Origin: Legionella quinlivanii
GTDB lineage: Bacteria > Pseudomonadota > Gammaproteobacteria > Legionellales > Legionellaceae
Reading direction: 5' to 3'
Length of the DNA stretch: 64,000 nt
Assembly (NCBI RefSeq): GCF_900461555.1
Contig: NZ_UGOX01000001.1
Location: 2,989,501-3,053,500 of the forward strand
Shown: positions 1 to 8,830 of the stretch, one piece after another
Layout: each line of letters starts with the position of its first letter
Numbering within the stretch: the stretch's first letter is position 1
Notes under the pieces: generated by a model
What the model was told of the DNA's origin: nothing
Seen by the model: only the letters and a program-made list of their open reading frames with translations
Databases searched by the model: none
Program-made: the position numbers and the translations under genes

Positions 1-824
1 TTTTTCTGCCTTGCTATTTGCTGCGCCTCCTGCGCTTTCAGAAAGGTATCCGCTATGTTCAGTCCATCGCAACTCAGATAATGAATTGCAGGACGGTTCT
101 TTATGGAGGATTCAATCCAATGATTAGGCGTGGGCACGGAAATACCAATTCCATTATCTTCACAAATGAAGACTAAGGGCAGCGGATAACCCTGGCTGGC
201 AATCCAGGAACAGGCATTTAAGGTGGTTTGTGAAGAGGCGTGATTGGTAGACGCGTCTCCGAATGAGCAAAGGACAATGGAGTCAGCAGGAAGCTTTGAT
301 TTGATACCCAACTCTCTGGCACGAGTGATGGAAATTGCCGCTCCCAAGGCTTTGGGTAAATGAGAAGCAATGGTTGAGGTTTGCGGGGGAATGGATAAAG
401 GCACGCTGCCAAACACCTTATGCCGGCCTCCGGCAATCGGCTCTTCTGCAGCAGCTACCAGAGAGAGCAGGATATCGCGAACCCCATCACAGCCTGCGAC
501 CTGCTTAGCACGCTGAAGATAAAATCCTCCGCTTCTGTAATGAAGAAATGCCATATCAGCAGGGCGAAAGACTTGTCCGAAAACGGCATTGCCTTCATGG
601 CCGCTGCTGCCAATCGTATAAAAAGACAAGCCTTTTTCTTTCAGTTGACGGGCGATTAAATCAAGAAGACGCGATTTAATCTGAGAATCAAATAACTCAA
701 TGGCGAGCTTCTTATCAAGTCCTGCCTGCCCAGGTTGCGTATTACTTAAAGCAGCCGGAAAATCGGCAGCTTTTATTTTTTTCAGGAACTGCTCATCCAC
801 TACACTTGCTCTATCCAGCATCAT
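1..824 (-). CDS. Thiamine-diphosphate-dependent dehydrogenase E1 component (5' part, cut by window edge)
   Basis: About 274 N-terminal residues are visible; the rest lies beyond the left edge. The protein resembles the alpha part of 2-oxoacid dehydrogenase E1 components (branched-chain 2-oxoacid, pyruvate or acetoin type), which decarboxylate a 2-oxoacid using thiamine diphosphate and pass the acyl group to a lipoyl E2. An early FYTIGSSGHEGN stretch is typical of E1 alpha chains. A GDAS...N segment followed by CEDNGIGIS matches the GD-x(25-30)-N thiamine-diphosphate motif. Two adjacent ATG codons (822-824 and 819-821) can start the gene; I took the first. Whether an E1 beta domain is fused downstream cannot be seen, and the substrate is not resolved. 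No neighbour on this side belongs to the complex. Confidence 0.82.
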   Translation of the reverse strand, partial: MMLDRASVVDEQFLKKIKAADFPAALSNTQPGQAGLDKKLAIELFDSQIKSRLLDLIARQLKEKGLSFYTIGSSGHEGNAVFGQVFRPADMAFLHYRSGGFYLQRAKQVAGCDGVRDILLSLVAAAEEPIAGGRHKVFGSVPLSIPPQTSTIASHLPKALGAAISITRARELGIKSKLPADSIVLCSFGDASTNHASSQTTLNACSWIASQGYPLPLVFICEDNGIGISVPTPNHWIESSIKNRPAIHYLSCDGLNIADTFLKAQEAQQIARQK

Positions 825-1007
825 CACACCCTGTCAATTAGTTCCAATCCTTTCATGAACCATCAGGCGATGCTCATGAAAATCTGCGTATAAGCTACGT
901 GAAAAAAGCGTTAATAGCCAGATCTTGCGTTATAAAAAAGTGTATACTTTACAAGAATCGCCGTAGGTGTAGAGTGTGAGTGCCTGCGGCCCTAAGGAAA
1001 GAACAAG

Positions 1008-2165
1008 ATGGCCACGGAATTGGTTATTGCCCAAAACCTGCGTTTAAATCCTGTTTCCAGCGAACCTCGTCCTGGCAGAAGTCAGGAGCTTTATATCGGG
1101 CAGCTCTTAAGAGCAGTCGTCAACTTTCAAAATGCGAATGAAGTCAGCATCAATATTAATGGTCAGAATATCAATGCCAAAACCTCTCACCATTTTACAC
1201 CGGGCGAGTTACTGGAGATTAAAGTCGCTAAAACAGGTGAATCCACTGTTTTGCAGGTCATTAAAGACCCTGTTCCCTTAAACACTTTAAATCAGGCCTT
1301 ATTGCATTATTTGCCGCGACAGCTGCCTGCTACCCAGTTAATGCCTTTACTAAGTCTTTTGCAGAATCAGGAAAATCTCCCTGAATCGCTGAGATCGCAA
1401 GTGCAGCAGTTGCTGCAAAGTATCGTTCCCTTAAACGAACTGCCGCAGAAATTTCAACAGGCCTTGGTTCACAGCGGTTATTTTCTGGAAGCGTCACTGC
1501 TTAATTTTAATAAACAATCCCAACTGGGGAGTGATTTTAAAGGCCAATGCCTGCAATTGCTGGCAGCCATTCAGAAAGATTTTCCGAATAGCGGCAGCGT
1601 TATCACAGTGGCAAGTGATCGCTCCGTTCAAAAAGAAAATCTGCCTCTGCCCGGCGTTTTACCACAACCCTATGCCAGGCCTTCTCCGATTGCCGATTTA
1701 GCCATTGATGAATTGCTTCCGCTGGTGCGCGATCACCTGGAACATGTGCTGGCACGCATTACGGCGGGCCAACTCACTCACTTACTCCACACAAACCCCT
1801 TTCCTTACAGTGTAATGGTTGATCTGCCCGTCAATACTAGTGAGCAAGCCGATATTATCCCGCTTTTAATTAAAGAAGAACCTGAACAGAATGCCCAGGA
1901 AAGCAACTGGTCTATTCGCTTTGCAGTCAATTTGGAGCATTTAGGTGCAATACAAGCTAAATTAACTCTGCAAGGAGATGCTTTGGATGTCCAGTTAAAC
2001 AGTGAAATCGCCTCTACACTTGAGATATTGCAGGAAAATGCAGAGGACTTCAGTGAATTATTGAAAGAAGCAGGATTGAATTTACGCAGTTGGCATTTGC
2101 GCCAGGGGCTTGAAGACAATCAGCTGGATACAGCCAATCTCAAATTATTGGATATTAAAGTATGA
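1008..2165 (+). CDS. FliK-like flagellar hook-length control protein
   Basis: 385 residues. The last third (about residues 290-375) has the pattern of the Flg_hook domain of FliK: FAVNLEHLGAIQAKLTLQG, then alternating hydrophobic residues and a LLKEAGLNL segment. The N-terminal two thirds are Gln- and Leu-rich and low in recognisable domains, as in other FliK proteins, where this part acts as a secreted ruler. FliK measures hook length and switches FlhB specificity. A ribosome site (aaggaaag) sits just before the ATG. The next gene overlaps by 4 bases and encodes an FlhB tail, so the two are translationally coupled. No other flagellar gene is in the window, so whether this pair serves a real flagellum is open. 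Confidence 0.7.
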   Translation: MATELVIAQNLRLNPVSSEPRPGRSQELYIGQLLRAVVNFQNANEVSININGQNINAKTSHHFTPGELLEIKVAKTGESTVLQVIKDPVPLNTLNQALLHYLPRQLPATQLMPLLSLLQNQENLPESLRSQVQQLLQSIVPLNELPQKFQQALVHSGYFLEASLLNFNKQSQLGSDFKGQCLQLLAAIQKDFPNSGSVITVASDRSVQKENLPLPGVLPQPYARPSPIADLAIDELLPLVRDHLEHVLARITAGQLTHLLHTNPFPYSVMVDLPVNTSEQADIIPLLIKEEPEQNAQESNWSIRFAVNLEHLGAIQAKLTLQGDALDVQLNSEIASTLEILQENAEDFSELLKEAGLNLRSWHLRQGLEDNQLDTANLKLLDIKV

Positions 2166-2437
2166 TTAAAAAGAACCGACAAGCAGTTGCTCTGCATTAT
2201 GACGGAAAAAAAGCACCACGTGTAACCGCCAAGGGCGAGGGGGAAATTGCCGAACGCATTATTCAAGTGGCAAAACAGCATGGCATTCCTCTCCAGGAAA
2301 ATAAGGAATTAACCGCCTTGCTTGCACAGGTGCAACTGGATAGTGAAATACCGCCGAAGCTCTATGTCGCTGTCGCCCAGCTATTGGCATTTCTTTATTT
2401 TCTAAATGGCAAAACACCTAAAGACTATCATTCCTGA
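2162..2437 (+). CDS. FlhB C-terminal-domain-like protein (FlhX type)
   Basis: 91 residues matching only the cytoplasmic tail of FlhB/YscU export-switch proteins: KNRQAVALHYD near the N-terminus, then KGEGEIAERIIQVAKQHGIP, and a C-terminal helix ending in QLLAFLYFLNGKTP. Full FlhB has four membrane helices and an NPTH self-cleavage site before this region. Neither is present here, and the usual NPTH position would fall upstream of the start. Small proteins of this kind (FlhX) can substitute for the cleaved FlhB tail in some bacteria. The start overlaps the end of the fliK-like gene by 4 bases (ATGA). The pairing of a switch regulator with a switch-domain fragment suggests a shared role in export specificity. 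Confidence 0.78.
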   Translation: MIKKNRQAVALHYDGKKAPRVTAKGEGEIAERIIQVAKQHGIPLQENKELTALLAQVQLDSEIPPKLYVAVAQLLAFLYFLNGKTPKDYHS

Positions 2438-2456
2438 TGAAGTCAAAGACCCCTTT

Positions 2457-3527
2457 TCAGGATTTAGCCTGATAGAATTCTTCAATCGTGCAGTGTACCG
2501 ATCCAAAGGCATAATGCAAACTGCTGTACGGGACTTCAATAATATCCATGCTGTTTTCAGTCAAACTTAAAATAGCATCTCTGGTCTTTTCACTGAGTGA
2601 AAAAAAGTGATCATAAACAGCAAACTCACTCTCTCTTTCTGTTGCACCAGAGCTGCCATTCACGAACATTTTAAAACGAAAGTCAGCATTACTTTTAAGA
2701 ATAAGCCCATTGGCTCCATAGGCAATCGCCTCAGGAGTGCTTAACAGAATAATTTTCTCAGGATGGTAGAGCTTACGCAGATAAGCACGATGGTAATCAC
2801 TGATTGTTTGTGTGTGTTTTATCAGTAAAGGCAAACCTTGTTTATTTCTCAGTAAACGCGCTTGGCGGTCTCTGATGTATTCACCTTCGTAAAGCAATAG
2901 CACATCATTGGGCAAAGGGGTCAGGCAGCAGTCCAAATGAAAAAATTCTTTGCGTAATAATTGGATGGGAATGACCTGTTCATCTATTATCTGGCTTATT
3001 ACGGCATAGGCTTTCTTTTCAGTCCTTTGGCCATAGCCTAAAAAATACAAAGCACGATCGGGCGCTTTAAGAAAATCCCCTCCCTCGAAATAAATCCCCT
3101 GCTCATCTGACTGCGAAAGCGGTTGAATCCTGGCACCCAGCTTCCTGGCTTGTTTTATAGGCGTCTTTTCCTCACCCTGCCTTGCATCTTTTCTGAAATA
3201 ACCCGGGATAAAAAATAGTTCTTCCTTGCTGGTATAATAATGACCTGTATCGGTCAGGAAGACCTGATAAGGATAATAATAGGTTTTATTATTCTCAATA
3301 TAAGTGTCTTCATCAACTGCAAATACTTCAATGCCCTGAGCCTCTATTTGCTGCTTTAAATGACACATTTCTTCATATACTAATCCCGCTCTTAGTCTTC
3401 TTATTTTTTCGTCAAAGCTGATGTCTTCTTTTCCAAACTCTTCCTCGCTCTTGTAGCCAAATTTATTGGTTAACCGGATAAGCGCGGCATTGGGAGTTTC
3501 AGAAAAAGGAAAATCATCAATAGGCAT
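2457..3527 (-). CDS. Amidinotransferase / dimethylarginine dimethylaminohydrolase-like protein
   Basis: 356 residues of the guanidino-group-modifying superfamily (arginine deiminase, DDAH, amidinotransferases). The signature order is visible: FEGGDF at about residues 147-152, a FHLDCCL segment with the catalytic His near 197, and GSVHC near the C-terminus with the likely nucleophilic Cys at about 346. An MFVNGSSGATERESE stretch lies between His and Cys. All three key positions are kept, so the enzyme is probably active. The substrate (arginine, methylarginine, agmatine or a guanidino compound) cannot be told. It is transcribed towards the flhB-like gene, about 20 bases from its end, and stands alone. 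It could have a host-directed role on arginine, but no secretion signal is obvious. Confidence 0.72.
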   Translation of the reverse strand: MPIDDFPFSETPNAALIRLTNKFGYKSEEEFGKEDISFDEKIRRLRAGLVYEEMCHLKQQIEAQGIEVFAVDEDTYIENNKTYYYPYQVFLTDTGHYYTSKEELFFIPGYFRKDARQGEEKTPIKQARKLGARIQPLSQSDEQGIYFEGGDFLKAPDRALYFLGYGQRTEKKAYAVISQIIDEQVIPIQLLRKEFFHLDCCLTPLPNDVLLLYEGEYIRDRQARLLRNKQGLPLLIKHTQTISDYHRAYLRKLYHPEKIILLSTPEAIAYGANGLILKSNADFRFKMFVNGSSGATERESEFAVYDHFFSLSEKTRDAILSLTENSMDIIEVPYSSLHYAFGSVHCTIEEFYQAKS

Positions 3528-3687
3528 AATTTGTTACATTTTGTGTATAAATATTATTATTTTAGTACAAACCAATGCTTTCCATGCTTTTGTGCTGATA
3601 CATTTATGTGCAGTAACTTATCAGTAATTGGCAAAGATTAAACAAGTAAACTACAATTAAATCAATAATAAAGACAAGAGGTCAATC

Positions 3688-3858
3688 ATGCGATGGATAG
3701 TCCTGCTTCCTGCAATTTTTTTTCTGGCAGCCTGCTGCAACACGAATCGAGAAGTCATTGAATACCGTCAGGTCCTTGCCACACCGCCTTGCTATACCTC
3801 CGCATTTGTGGACGAGGAGCCCGTGGACGTTACTACAACAACGGTGCAATATTTTTAG
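3688..3858 (+). CDS. Small predicted lipoprotein (56 aa)
   Basis: MRWIVLLPAIFFLAACC is a short signal sequence ending in a clear lipobox (LAAC), so the mature protein would be a lipid-anchored peptide of about 40 residues. The mature part has no recognisable domain, with a Cys at residue 35 and a Thr run near the C-terminus. A weak ribosome site (agaag-like, aagag) precedes the ATG. The stop is 9 bases before the next small gene, so the two are probably co-transcribed. No function is assigned. Confidence 0.6.
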   Translation: MRWIVLLPAIFFLAACCNTNREVIEYRQVLATPPCYTSAFVDEEPVDVTTTTVQYF

Positions 3859-3867
3859 GGAGGTTTT

Positions 3868-4002
3868 ATGATTCGACACACATCAAGCCCACAGCCGCAG
3901 GCAGTAGAGAGAAAGGACAAAGCGGTCAATAAGGAACCGCCTTCCAATTTGCAGGGAACAAAGCCTGATAAGTTACCCAAAGAAAAACGTTTTAACCGAT
4001 AG
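3868..4002 (+). CDS. Small hypothetical protein (44 aa, hydrophilic)
   Basis: A 44-codon frame starting right after a strong ribosome site (agggaggttttATG). The product is highly charged and Pro/Lys-rich (QPQAVERKDKAVNKEPP, ending KEKRFNR), with no membrane segment and no known domain, and is probably disordered. It follows the small lipoprotein gene by 9 bases and ends before a palindromic repeat that may end the transcript. The main support is the quality of the ribosome site and the tight spacing. Comparative data would be needed to prove it is translated. Confidence 0.5.
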   Translation: MIRHTSSPQPQAVERKDKAVNKEPPSNLQGTKPDKLPKEKRFNR

Positions 4003-4059
4003 AAGCAGCGTTTCGGATACTCCTCTCACAGGTTGAGTCTTTGCCCGAATCAAGGAAGT

Positions 4060-4083
4060 GTCGGGCGAAGCGCCCGACCTACG
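4060..4083. repeat. Single copy of a GC-rich palindromic repeat
   Basis: tcgggcgaagcgcccga is a near-perfect hairpin followed by cctacg. The same core with the same flank occurs as an inverted pair at 41311-41382. It sits between the end of the 44-aa gene and the end of the convergent 1216-aa gene, where it could act as a bidirectional terminator, although no T-run follows. Confidence 0.7.
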
Positions 4084-4098
4084 CTGTTGAGTCGCTTA

Positions 4099-7000
4099 TT
4101 ATAGTAGATGAAGCTCCTGATCTCTGGCTGCAGTGTAACTGGCAAAATCATTGCTAAACTCTTCCACCATAACTTTTGCCAGTTTGTGTGCCTGCATTGA
4201 CGAGGCATTTTTTTGCACCAGGCGATCAACATAGCCGCTTTCAGCGATATTGGTATTGAAATCAAAAAAGCCCAGCTTTCCATCCGGGTTATCCGTTTTT
4301 TCCAATTTGGAAGGCCCCCCCTGATCAGCATGGCTATGATAACAGGCGCCGCCATAGAGTATTGAGCAGTTGTAGGCGACATCCAGTTTTTTCTGTATTT
4401 CTTTCATCGGAACCGCTTCATTCACATAAGCTTCCAGGCTGGCAAGCAATTCTTTCTTTGGTTTACTGGAATACTCAGCAGGCTCTGCCATACTCCATAA
4501 TAATGCCACACGCCCGGCTACCGCCTGATATCGTTCATTCGCACTTTTACATCCCGCCATTGAAGTCGGCTCGATAAAAATAGACAGTGATTGCATCAGC
4601 ATGCCGAACTGCTCATTACGATAATCGCCATTAGCCAGCGCTTTAAGGAGAACCTGCGCTACCAGGGCGTGGAGATCATTACCGGAGGGCTGGATTACTG
4701 CATTTTTCCATTCCCCTCGCATCATTTCAAAATAACCAAGACTCTCTTTCCCAGACAAAGAATCCTTATAAAACGGGCACCCTGCCATCTCTGTATTTAG
4801 ATAATTGAAATAATTGCTTTGTAAGCGTTCATGAGCCCTTGCCAAACTTTCACTGAGTGAGGGCGGCAAATGGGTACGGTAATGGATCAAACTTGACACC
4901 ATCGCCATTTGAGTCATTAATGTGGCCTCTCTGGTCACATCATCGAACGCAGCGGGATCGAGTTGAAGGGTATGCTGATTAACCGGAATATTCTGCACAT
5001 AGACGAGCGAGTCGAGCCTGGATGCATTTAATTGTTCCTTATTATATAAATGCGCTCCCTGCAGAATTAATCTGGCACTTTCCCGCTGCTGATTGGCTCC
5101 CGGGCCGTTATCACTAATGCGTCTGTACAAAGAAGTCAACAAATTATAAACAACGGGCCTGCGGTAGCCAGGGTTTTTATTTTGTAATCGAGCTACATCA
5201 ACAGCCAGCTTATCAGCCACATCACGAATTGCATCGGTCTCACCCAGCACTGCTATCGAGGGCACGCGTGCGTCTACAGCCTGATGTTTGAAAGCTGCAA
5301 CAGTATCTTCCTGTGGATTATAGCGGTTGCGTGCAATCGCTCGGAATGCCTGACGGTTAGCTCCTTTCTGTTTATTGTGCGCTGTCTCTTCTGTTGCGCT
5401 AACCCGCATCACCAGTTGATTGCTGGCATCTGTATGTAAATAGTCCAAAGCCGAACCGGTGGTACTGGTAAAATGGTCTTTCTTTAACTCTTTTATGGCC
5501 GTCTGATAGTCGTCCAAATTATCGGCATGACTTAACTTCTCCCGCATAGCGTCACGCAATAACTCTCGCACTTCAGAGGACAATTTCTTTCTTGTGCCAT
5601 CCAGCTCTTTATTCAGATCAGCCACCACCAGTGCGCCCTTTCTGGCAATACTATCCCTTAGAGCTGCATGATAGCGAAGCATAACCGTTTTATTGATTTG
5701 TTCAAACAATTGCTGCTTTTCTTCAGTTGAGAATAGAGACTCATTGGCGTTTAATAAATTTTTCTGAATAAGCAGACGCTCAATAGCCCTTAAAGCAAGA
5801 GAAGCATGCATGGTCATTTCTTCCTGAAGCGGAATAATGCTTCCCTGCTCTCCCTTCTCAAATAACTCTTCAAGATGTGAAGTGATGCTTTTTTCCTCAA
5901 GCAAAGATTTATAGGATTCATGGATAATCACGGAGGGATTCACGGCTTGACCTGCGGATGCCTCAACATAGGCTAGAAACTGTCTGCGCAGACGTGGATG
6001 AAAGCTGACATCGAGATTACAGAAAGTGGTTTCTGTAATGCGTTCAACCCCCATCGCTGCGGCCAGTTTTTCGAGGCTGCCATTGGTATCATTGCCTTCG
6101 GTGATTTGGCCGATGATTTCATCCATATCTTCCTGAGTGAGACGGACTTCCAGCAGCACATGCCCTTGTGTATCAAAAACAGGATGATCCTGTCTCTCAG
6201 CAATTGCTATTCCTTTCTTGATTAAAAATTGCTGATAAATGACCTCGGCGCGCTGGCTGTTTTTCCCAAGATTATATTGGCCGAGATTAGCCATTGTTTT
6301 GTAAACACTCAATTCACTTTCAACAGTGCGGCCTAGCAAAGAGCTGCGGGCTTTAAGTGGATCCATCAGAGATTGTTCAATATGATTGTTGATTACCGTG
6401 TTCAGTTTGTCCTCTTTATCTAAAACTAATGGCAATTCACCCTCGGTAACCATCCGTTGTTGCTCAGCAGGAGAAAGGCTTTCTCCCAGGCTAGCGATGC
6501 TAAATAATTGGCTCATTAAGCCCGCTGCCCGTGAGCGGGTGGGACCTGACCATTTGGCAAATAACCTGGGTAAATCAGCTGATGCCAGGATGTCCTGAAG
6601 CATTTCCACGCTGATTTCCTTTTCATTCCTGATTCGGGAGGCCAGTTCGGAAAAAACATGGCTTTTATAATCGTCCGGGTTTAGTTGCAAATAGGTTCGA
6701 ATGGCTAACAAGGCCTTTCTTGCCTGAGCGGAGTGGACAAATGAAGCCGCTTTCTCCCCCTGACGGATTTTAATATGATCGCGCAAACTGATAAGAACAG
6801 AGTCCGAGCCGCTTTGTTCCTGCGAGCCTTTTTCTCCAGACAAAAAGCTTGAAATTTCGTCTAGCCCATGAGCAGCTATTACCGGATCAACCTTTTTCAA
6901 ATAATCAGTCAAACTGGCTTCTAAGGCTGTCGTTTCTTCAAAACTTAGCGCATTGAGTACATCTTTTTGCGCAGACTGGTTCAATGAGAGGAAGAATCTT

Positions 7001-7749
7001 GGCCTAGCTTTAGTCAAAGCAGTCAGGATAGGAACATCGGTCTGAACCAGCGAAATAAGTAATTGCTGATTACGCTCTGCATGCTCTTCGTCTCGCTCAT
7101 CAAGCAAAGGGAGTATTTCTCTTGTTAAGGATTCAGTGAACTCCAGCTCTCTTTCTTCGCCTTGATATTGTTTATATAGCTTATTGATTAAAACAGTCAG
7201 AAATCGGGGAGCACGCTTCATCACAGTCAGGAAACTATCGCCTAAGCGGACAGTGCCATCATCCAATCCATTTTTTAATCCAGTTTCCAGTATTTCTGTA
7301 TTGACCAACTCAGGAACTCTAAGCTTCAAATCGCTTAAAAGCTGGCGCTGTAACCAAACCTGGCGGGAAAGTCGAAATGGTGATTTTAGCCATGCATCAT
7401 AAGGATGCTGGCAAATCCGATTAAAGTTAGTATCAGTAAGACCCTCTGCGACAAGCACTGCGAGGGAGAGGTCGCGAATTGGAATACCAAGATAATAGAC
7501 ATAAATATCCGATATTATCTGAGCGGCTTTACTGGAAATGGAAGGCTTCCCACGTGAACGTTTATAAAAAAGCGCATCCCGTTCCTCTTTAGACAATTCA
7601 GAAATTTTTCTACTCAGGGATTCTGCGGACAATTTGCCGTTCTCAAGTTGCTCAAGAACATCGGAAAAAAATCCTTTCTTAATTCTGTTATACGCTGCAA
7701 CATCATCTTTGCTATCGATGTATTTTTTAATATTCTCAGCTAAAGACAT
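4099..7749 (-). CDS. Large putative Dot/Icm effector with a CX5R phosphoinositide-phosphatase-like motif (1216 aa)
   Basis: No signal peptide or membrane segment is seen; the protein is long, mostly helical and charged. Near the C-terminus (Cys 1067 to Arg 1073) it carries GCKSANERYQ, a C-x5-R loop close to the CKSxKDR loop of the SopB/SidF/SidP family of phosphoinositide phosphatases. Upstream segments VVYNLLTSLYRRISDN, QQRESARLILQGAHLYN and YVQNIPVNQHTL resemble, from memory, the conserved blocks before that loop in Legionella members. The usual Lys-Asp of the loop is Asn-Glu here, so activity is uncertain. The last residues (VEEFSNDF...QELHLL) are acidic then hydrophobic, as in many Dot/Icm C-terminal secretion signals. 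The N-terminal 700 residues have no known domain. The gene is monocistronic. Family membership is inference from motifs. Confidence 0.55.
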   Translation of the reverse strand: MSLAENIKKYIDSKDDVAAYNRIKKGFFSDVLEQLENGKLSAESLSRKISELSKEERDALFYKRSRGKPSISSKAAQIISDIYVYYLGIPIRDLSLAVLVAEGLTDTNFNRICQHPYDAWLKSPFRLSRQVWLQRQLLSDLKLRVPELVNTEILETGLKNGLDDGTVRLGDSFLTVMKRAPRFLTVLINKLYKQYQGEERELEFTESLTREILPLLDERDEEHAERNQQLLISLVQTDVPILTALTKARPRFFLSLNQSAQKDVLNALSFEETTALEASLTDYLKKVDPVIAAHGLDEISSFLSGEKGSQEQSGSDSVLISLRDHIKIRQGEKAASFVHSAQARKALLAIRTYLQLNPDDYKSHVFSELASRIRNEKEISVEMLQDILASADLPRLFAKWSGPTRSRAAGLMSQLFSIASLGESLSPAEQQRMVTEGELPLVLDKEDKLNTVINNHIEQSLMDPLKARSSLLGRTVESELSVYKTMANLGQYNLGKNSQRAEVIYQQFLIKKGIAIAERQDHPVFDTQGHVLLEVRLTQEDMDEIIGQITEGNDTNGSLEKLAAAMGVERITETTFCNLDVSFHPRLRRQFLAYVEASAGQAVNPSVIIHESYKSLLEEKSITSHLEELFEKGEQGSIIPLQEEMTMHASLALRAIERLLIQKNLLNANESLFSTEEKQQLFEQINKTVMLRYHAALRDSIARKGALVVADLNKELDGTRKKLSSEVRELLRDAMREKLSHADNLDDYQTAIKELKKDHFTSTTGSALDYLHTDASNQLVMRVSATEETAHNKQKGANRQAFRAIARNRYNPQEDTVAAFKHQAVDARVPSIAVLGETDAIRDVADKLAVDVARLQNKNPGYRRPVVYNLLTSLYRRISDNGPGANQQRESARLILQGAHLYNKEQLNASRLDSLVYVQNIPVNQHTLQLDPAAFDDVTREATLMTQMAMVSSLIHYRTHLPPSLSESLARAHERLQSNYFNYLNTEMAGCPFYKDSLSGKESLGYFEMMRGEWKNAVIQPSGNDLHALVAQVLLKALANGDYRNEQFGMLMQSLSIFIEPTSMAGCKSANERYQAVAGRVALLWSMAEPAEYSSKPKKELLASLEAYVNEAVPMKEIQKKLDVAYNCSILYGGACYHSHADQGGPSKLEKTDNPDGKLGFFDFNTNIAESGYVDRLVQKNASSMQAHKLAKVMVEEFSNDFASYTAARDQELHLL

Positions 7750-7877
7750 TAGCTACTCCAAAAAAGCTGGTTCTACTCAAATTATAGAATTTCACTTAAG
7801 GAAATATTATTATTTAGACAGCATGCGTCTAATTTACACTTTTGTTACATTTATTTTTAACCCGCTTAGGAATCATC

Positions 7878-8603
7878 ATGCGCCGTTTTAAAGGATTACT
7901 CTTTTTTTTAATTCAAGTTCCATGTTTCGCCCTACCCTCTGATTTTGTGTATTTGCATGATACAGCTCCTGATATTATTGAGGATCTTCGTTATGCCGAT
8001 TCCCATAACTTTACGGGAAAAGTGGTGCCAGGTTATTTGAGCGGCCGCTGTATTCTCACTCGGCAAGCGGCGAATCATCTGGCAAAAATAGAAGCGCAGG
8101 CGAAACACTTGGGTTATACGCTAAAAGTATATGATTGCTATCGGCCTACCAAAGCAGTTAAAGCTTTTTACAACTGGAGCCAAAATATAAAAGAGGATAG
8201 TGAGAAGCCTTATTACTATCCCAGAGTGGACAAGTCCGAGCTTTTTGAGAAAGGTTATATCGCGCTTTCTTCAGGCCACAGTCGAGGCAGTACCGTTGAT
8301 TTAACCCTGGTGGCTCTGTCATCACGTAACAAAAGAACCTCGCGACCCGACACCGCTTGTTTCGGAAAGTCGCGCAATTATCAGGATGATAACAGTATTA
8401 ATACCGGAACACGTTTTGATTGTCTCGATCCCAGCGCCCATGTGTTTTATAAAGAGCTTAGCGCTGAGCAGAAGAAAAATCGTTTATTACTTAGAACACT
8501 GATGATCAAGGGCGGGTTTAAACCCTATGCCAAAGAATGGTGGCATTTTACTTTAAAAGATGAACCCTTTCCCAAGACTTATTTTAATTTTTCTGTTAAA
8601 TGA
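7878..8603 (+). CDS. D-alanyl-D-alanine dipeptidase, VanX/DdpX type
   Basis: 241 residues from the chosen ATG, which follows an aggaa ribosome site and gives a clean signal peptide (RRFKGLLFFLIQVPCFA); an ATG 36 bases upstream would spoil it. VanX-type zinc dipeptidases split D-Ala-D-Ala. The signature residues are present: SGHSRGSTVDL (the SxHxxGxxxD zinc site), YDCYRP (the arginine that stabilises the transition state) and EWWHF near the C-terminus (catalytic Glu and third zinc His). The predicted periplasmic location points to recycling of D-Ala-D-Ala from wall turnover rather than cytoplasmic vancomycin resistance. It is convergent with a PBP4-type carboxypeptidase gene, an enzyme of related chemistry. 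Confidence 0.85.
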   Translation: MRRFKGLLFFLIQVPCFALPSDFVYLHDTAPDIIEDLRYADSHNFTGKVVPGYLSGRCILTRQAANHLAKIEAQAKHLGYTLKVYDCYRPTKAVKAFYNWSQNIKEDSEKPYYYPRVDKSELFEKGYIALSSGHSRGSTVDLTLVALSSRNKRTSRPDTACFGKSRNYQDDNSINTGTRFDCLDPSAHVFYKELSAEQKKNRLLLRTLMIKGGFKPYAKEWWHFTLKDEPFPKTYFNFSVK

Positions 8604-8666
8604 AATATTCGAGTAGTCATTTCCGCGCAGTGTTGTTGAGAGAATAGAACTAAGCAACTAAAGTGT

Positions 8667-8751
8667 GTCTTTGCGAACGAAGTGAAGCAATCCAGATCAG
8701 AAGTTTGAACAAAGCAAGAAGCTGGATTGCTTCGCTAACGCTCGCAAAGAC
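8667..8751. repeat. Inverted repeat with about 29-bp arms (REP-like)
   Basis: Left arm 8667-8695 (gtctttgcgaacgaagtgaa...) and right arm 8722-8751 (ctggattgcttcgctaac...) are near-perfect inverted copies around a 26-base spacer. It lies between two convergent genes and could fold into a long hairpin that ends transcription from both sides. This sequence type is a widespread dispersed intergenic repeat in bacteria. The rest of 8604-8830 shows no gene. Confidence 0.8.
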
Positions 8752-8830
8752 AGTTTTTTGCGCACCCATCTTCATTTACGCAACAAGCGGGTAGGGGCCG
8801 AGCAATTAAAGCTCAGCCTGCCCCACATCC

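Noticed and set aside
8667-8751. CRISPR array
   Set aside because: Only two arms in inverse orientation, not regularly spaced direct repeats, and no cas gene is present.
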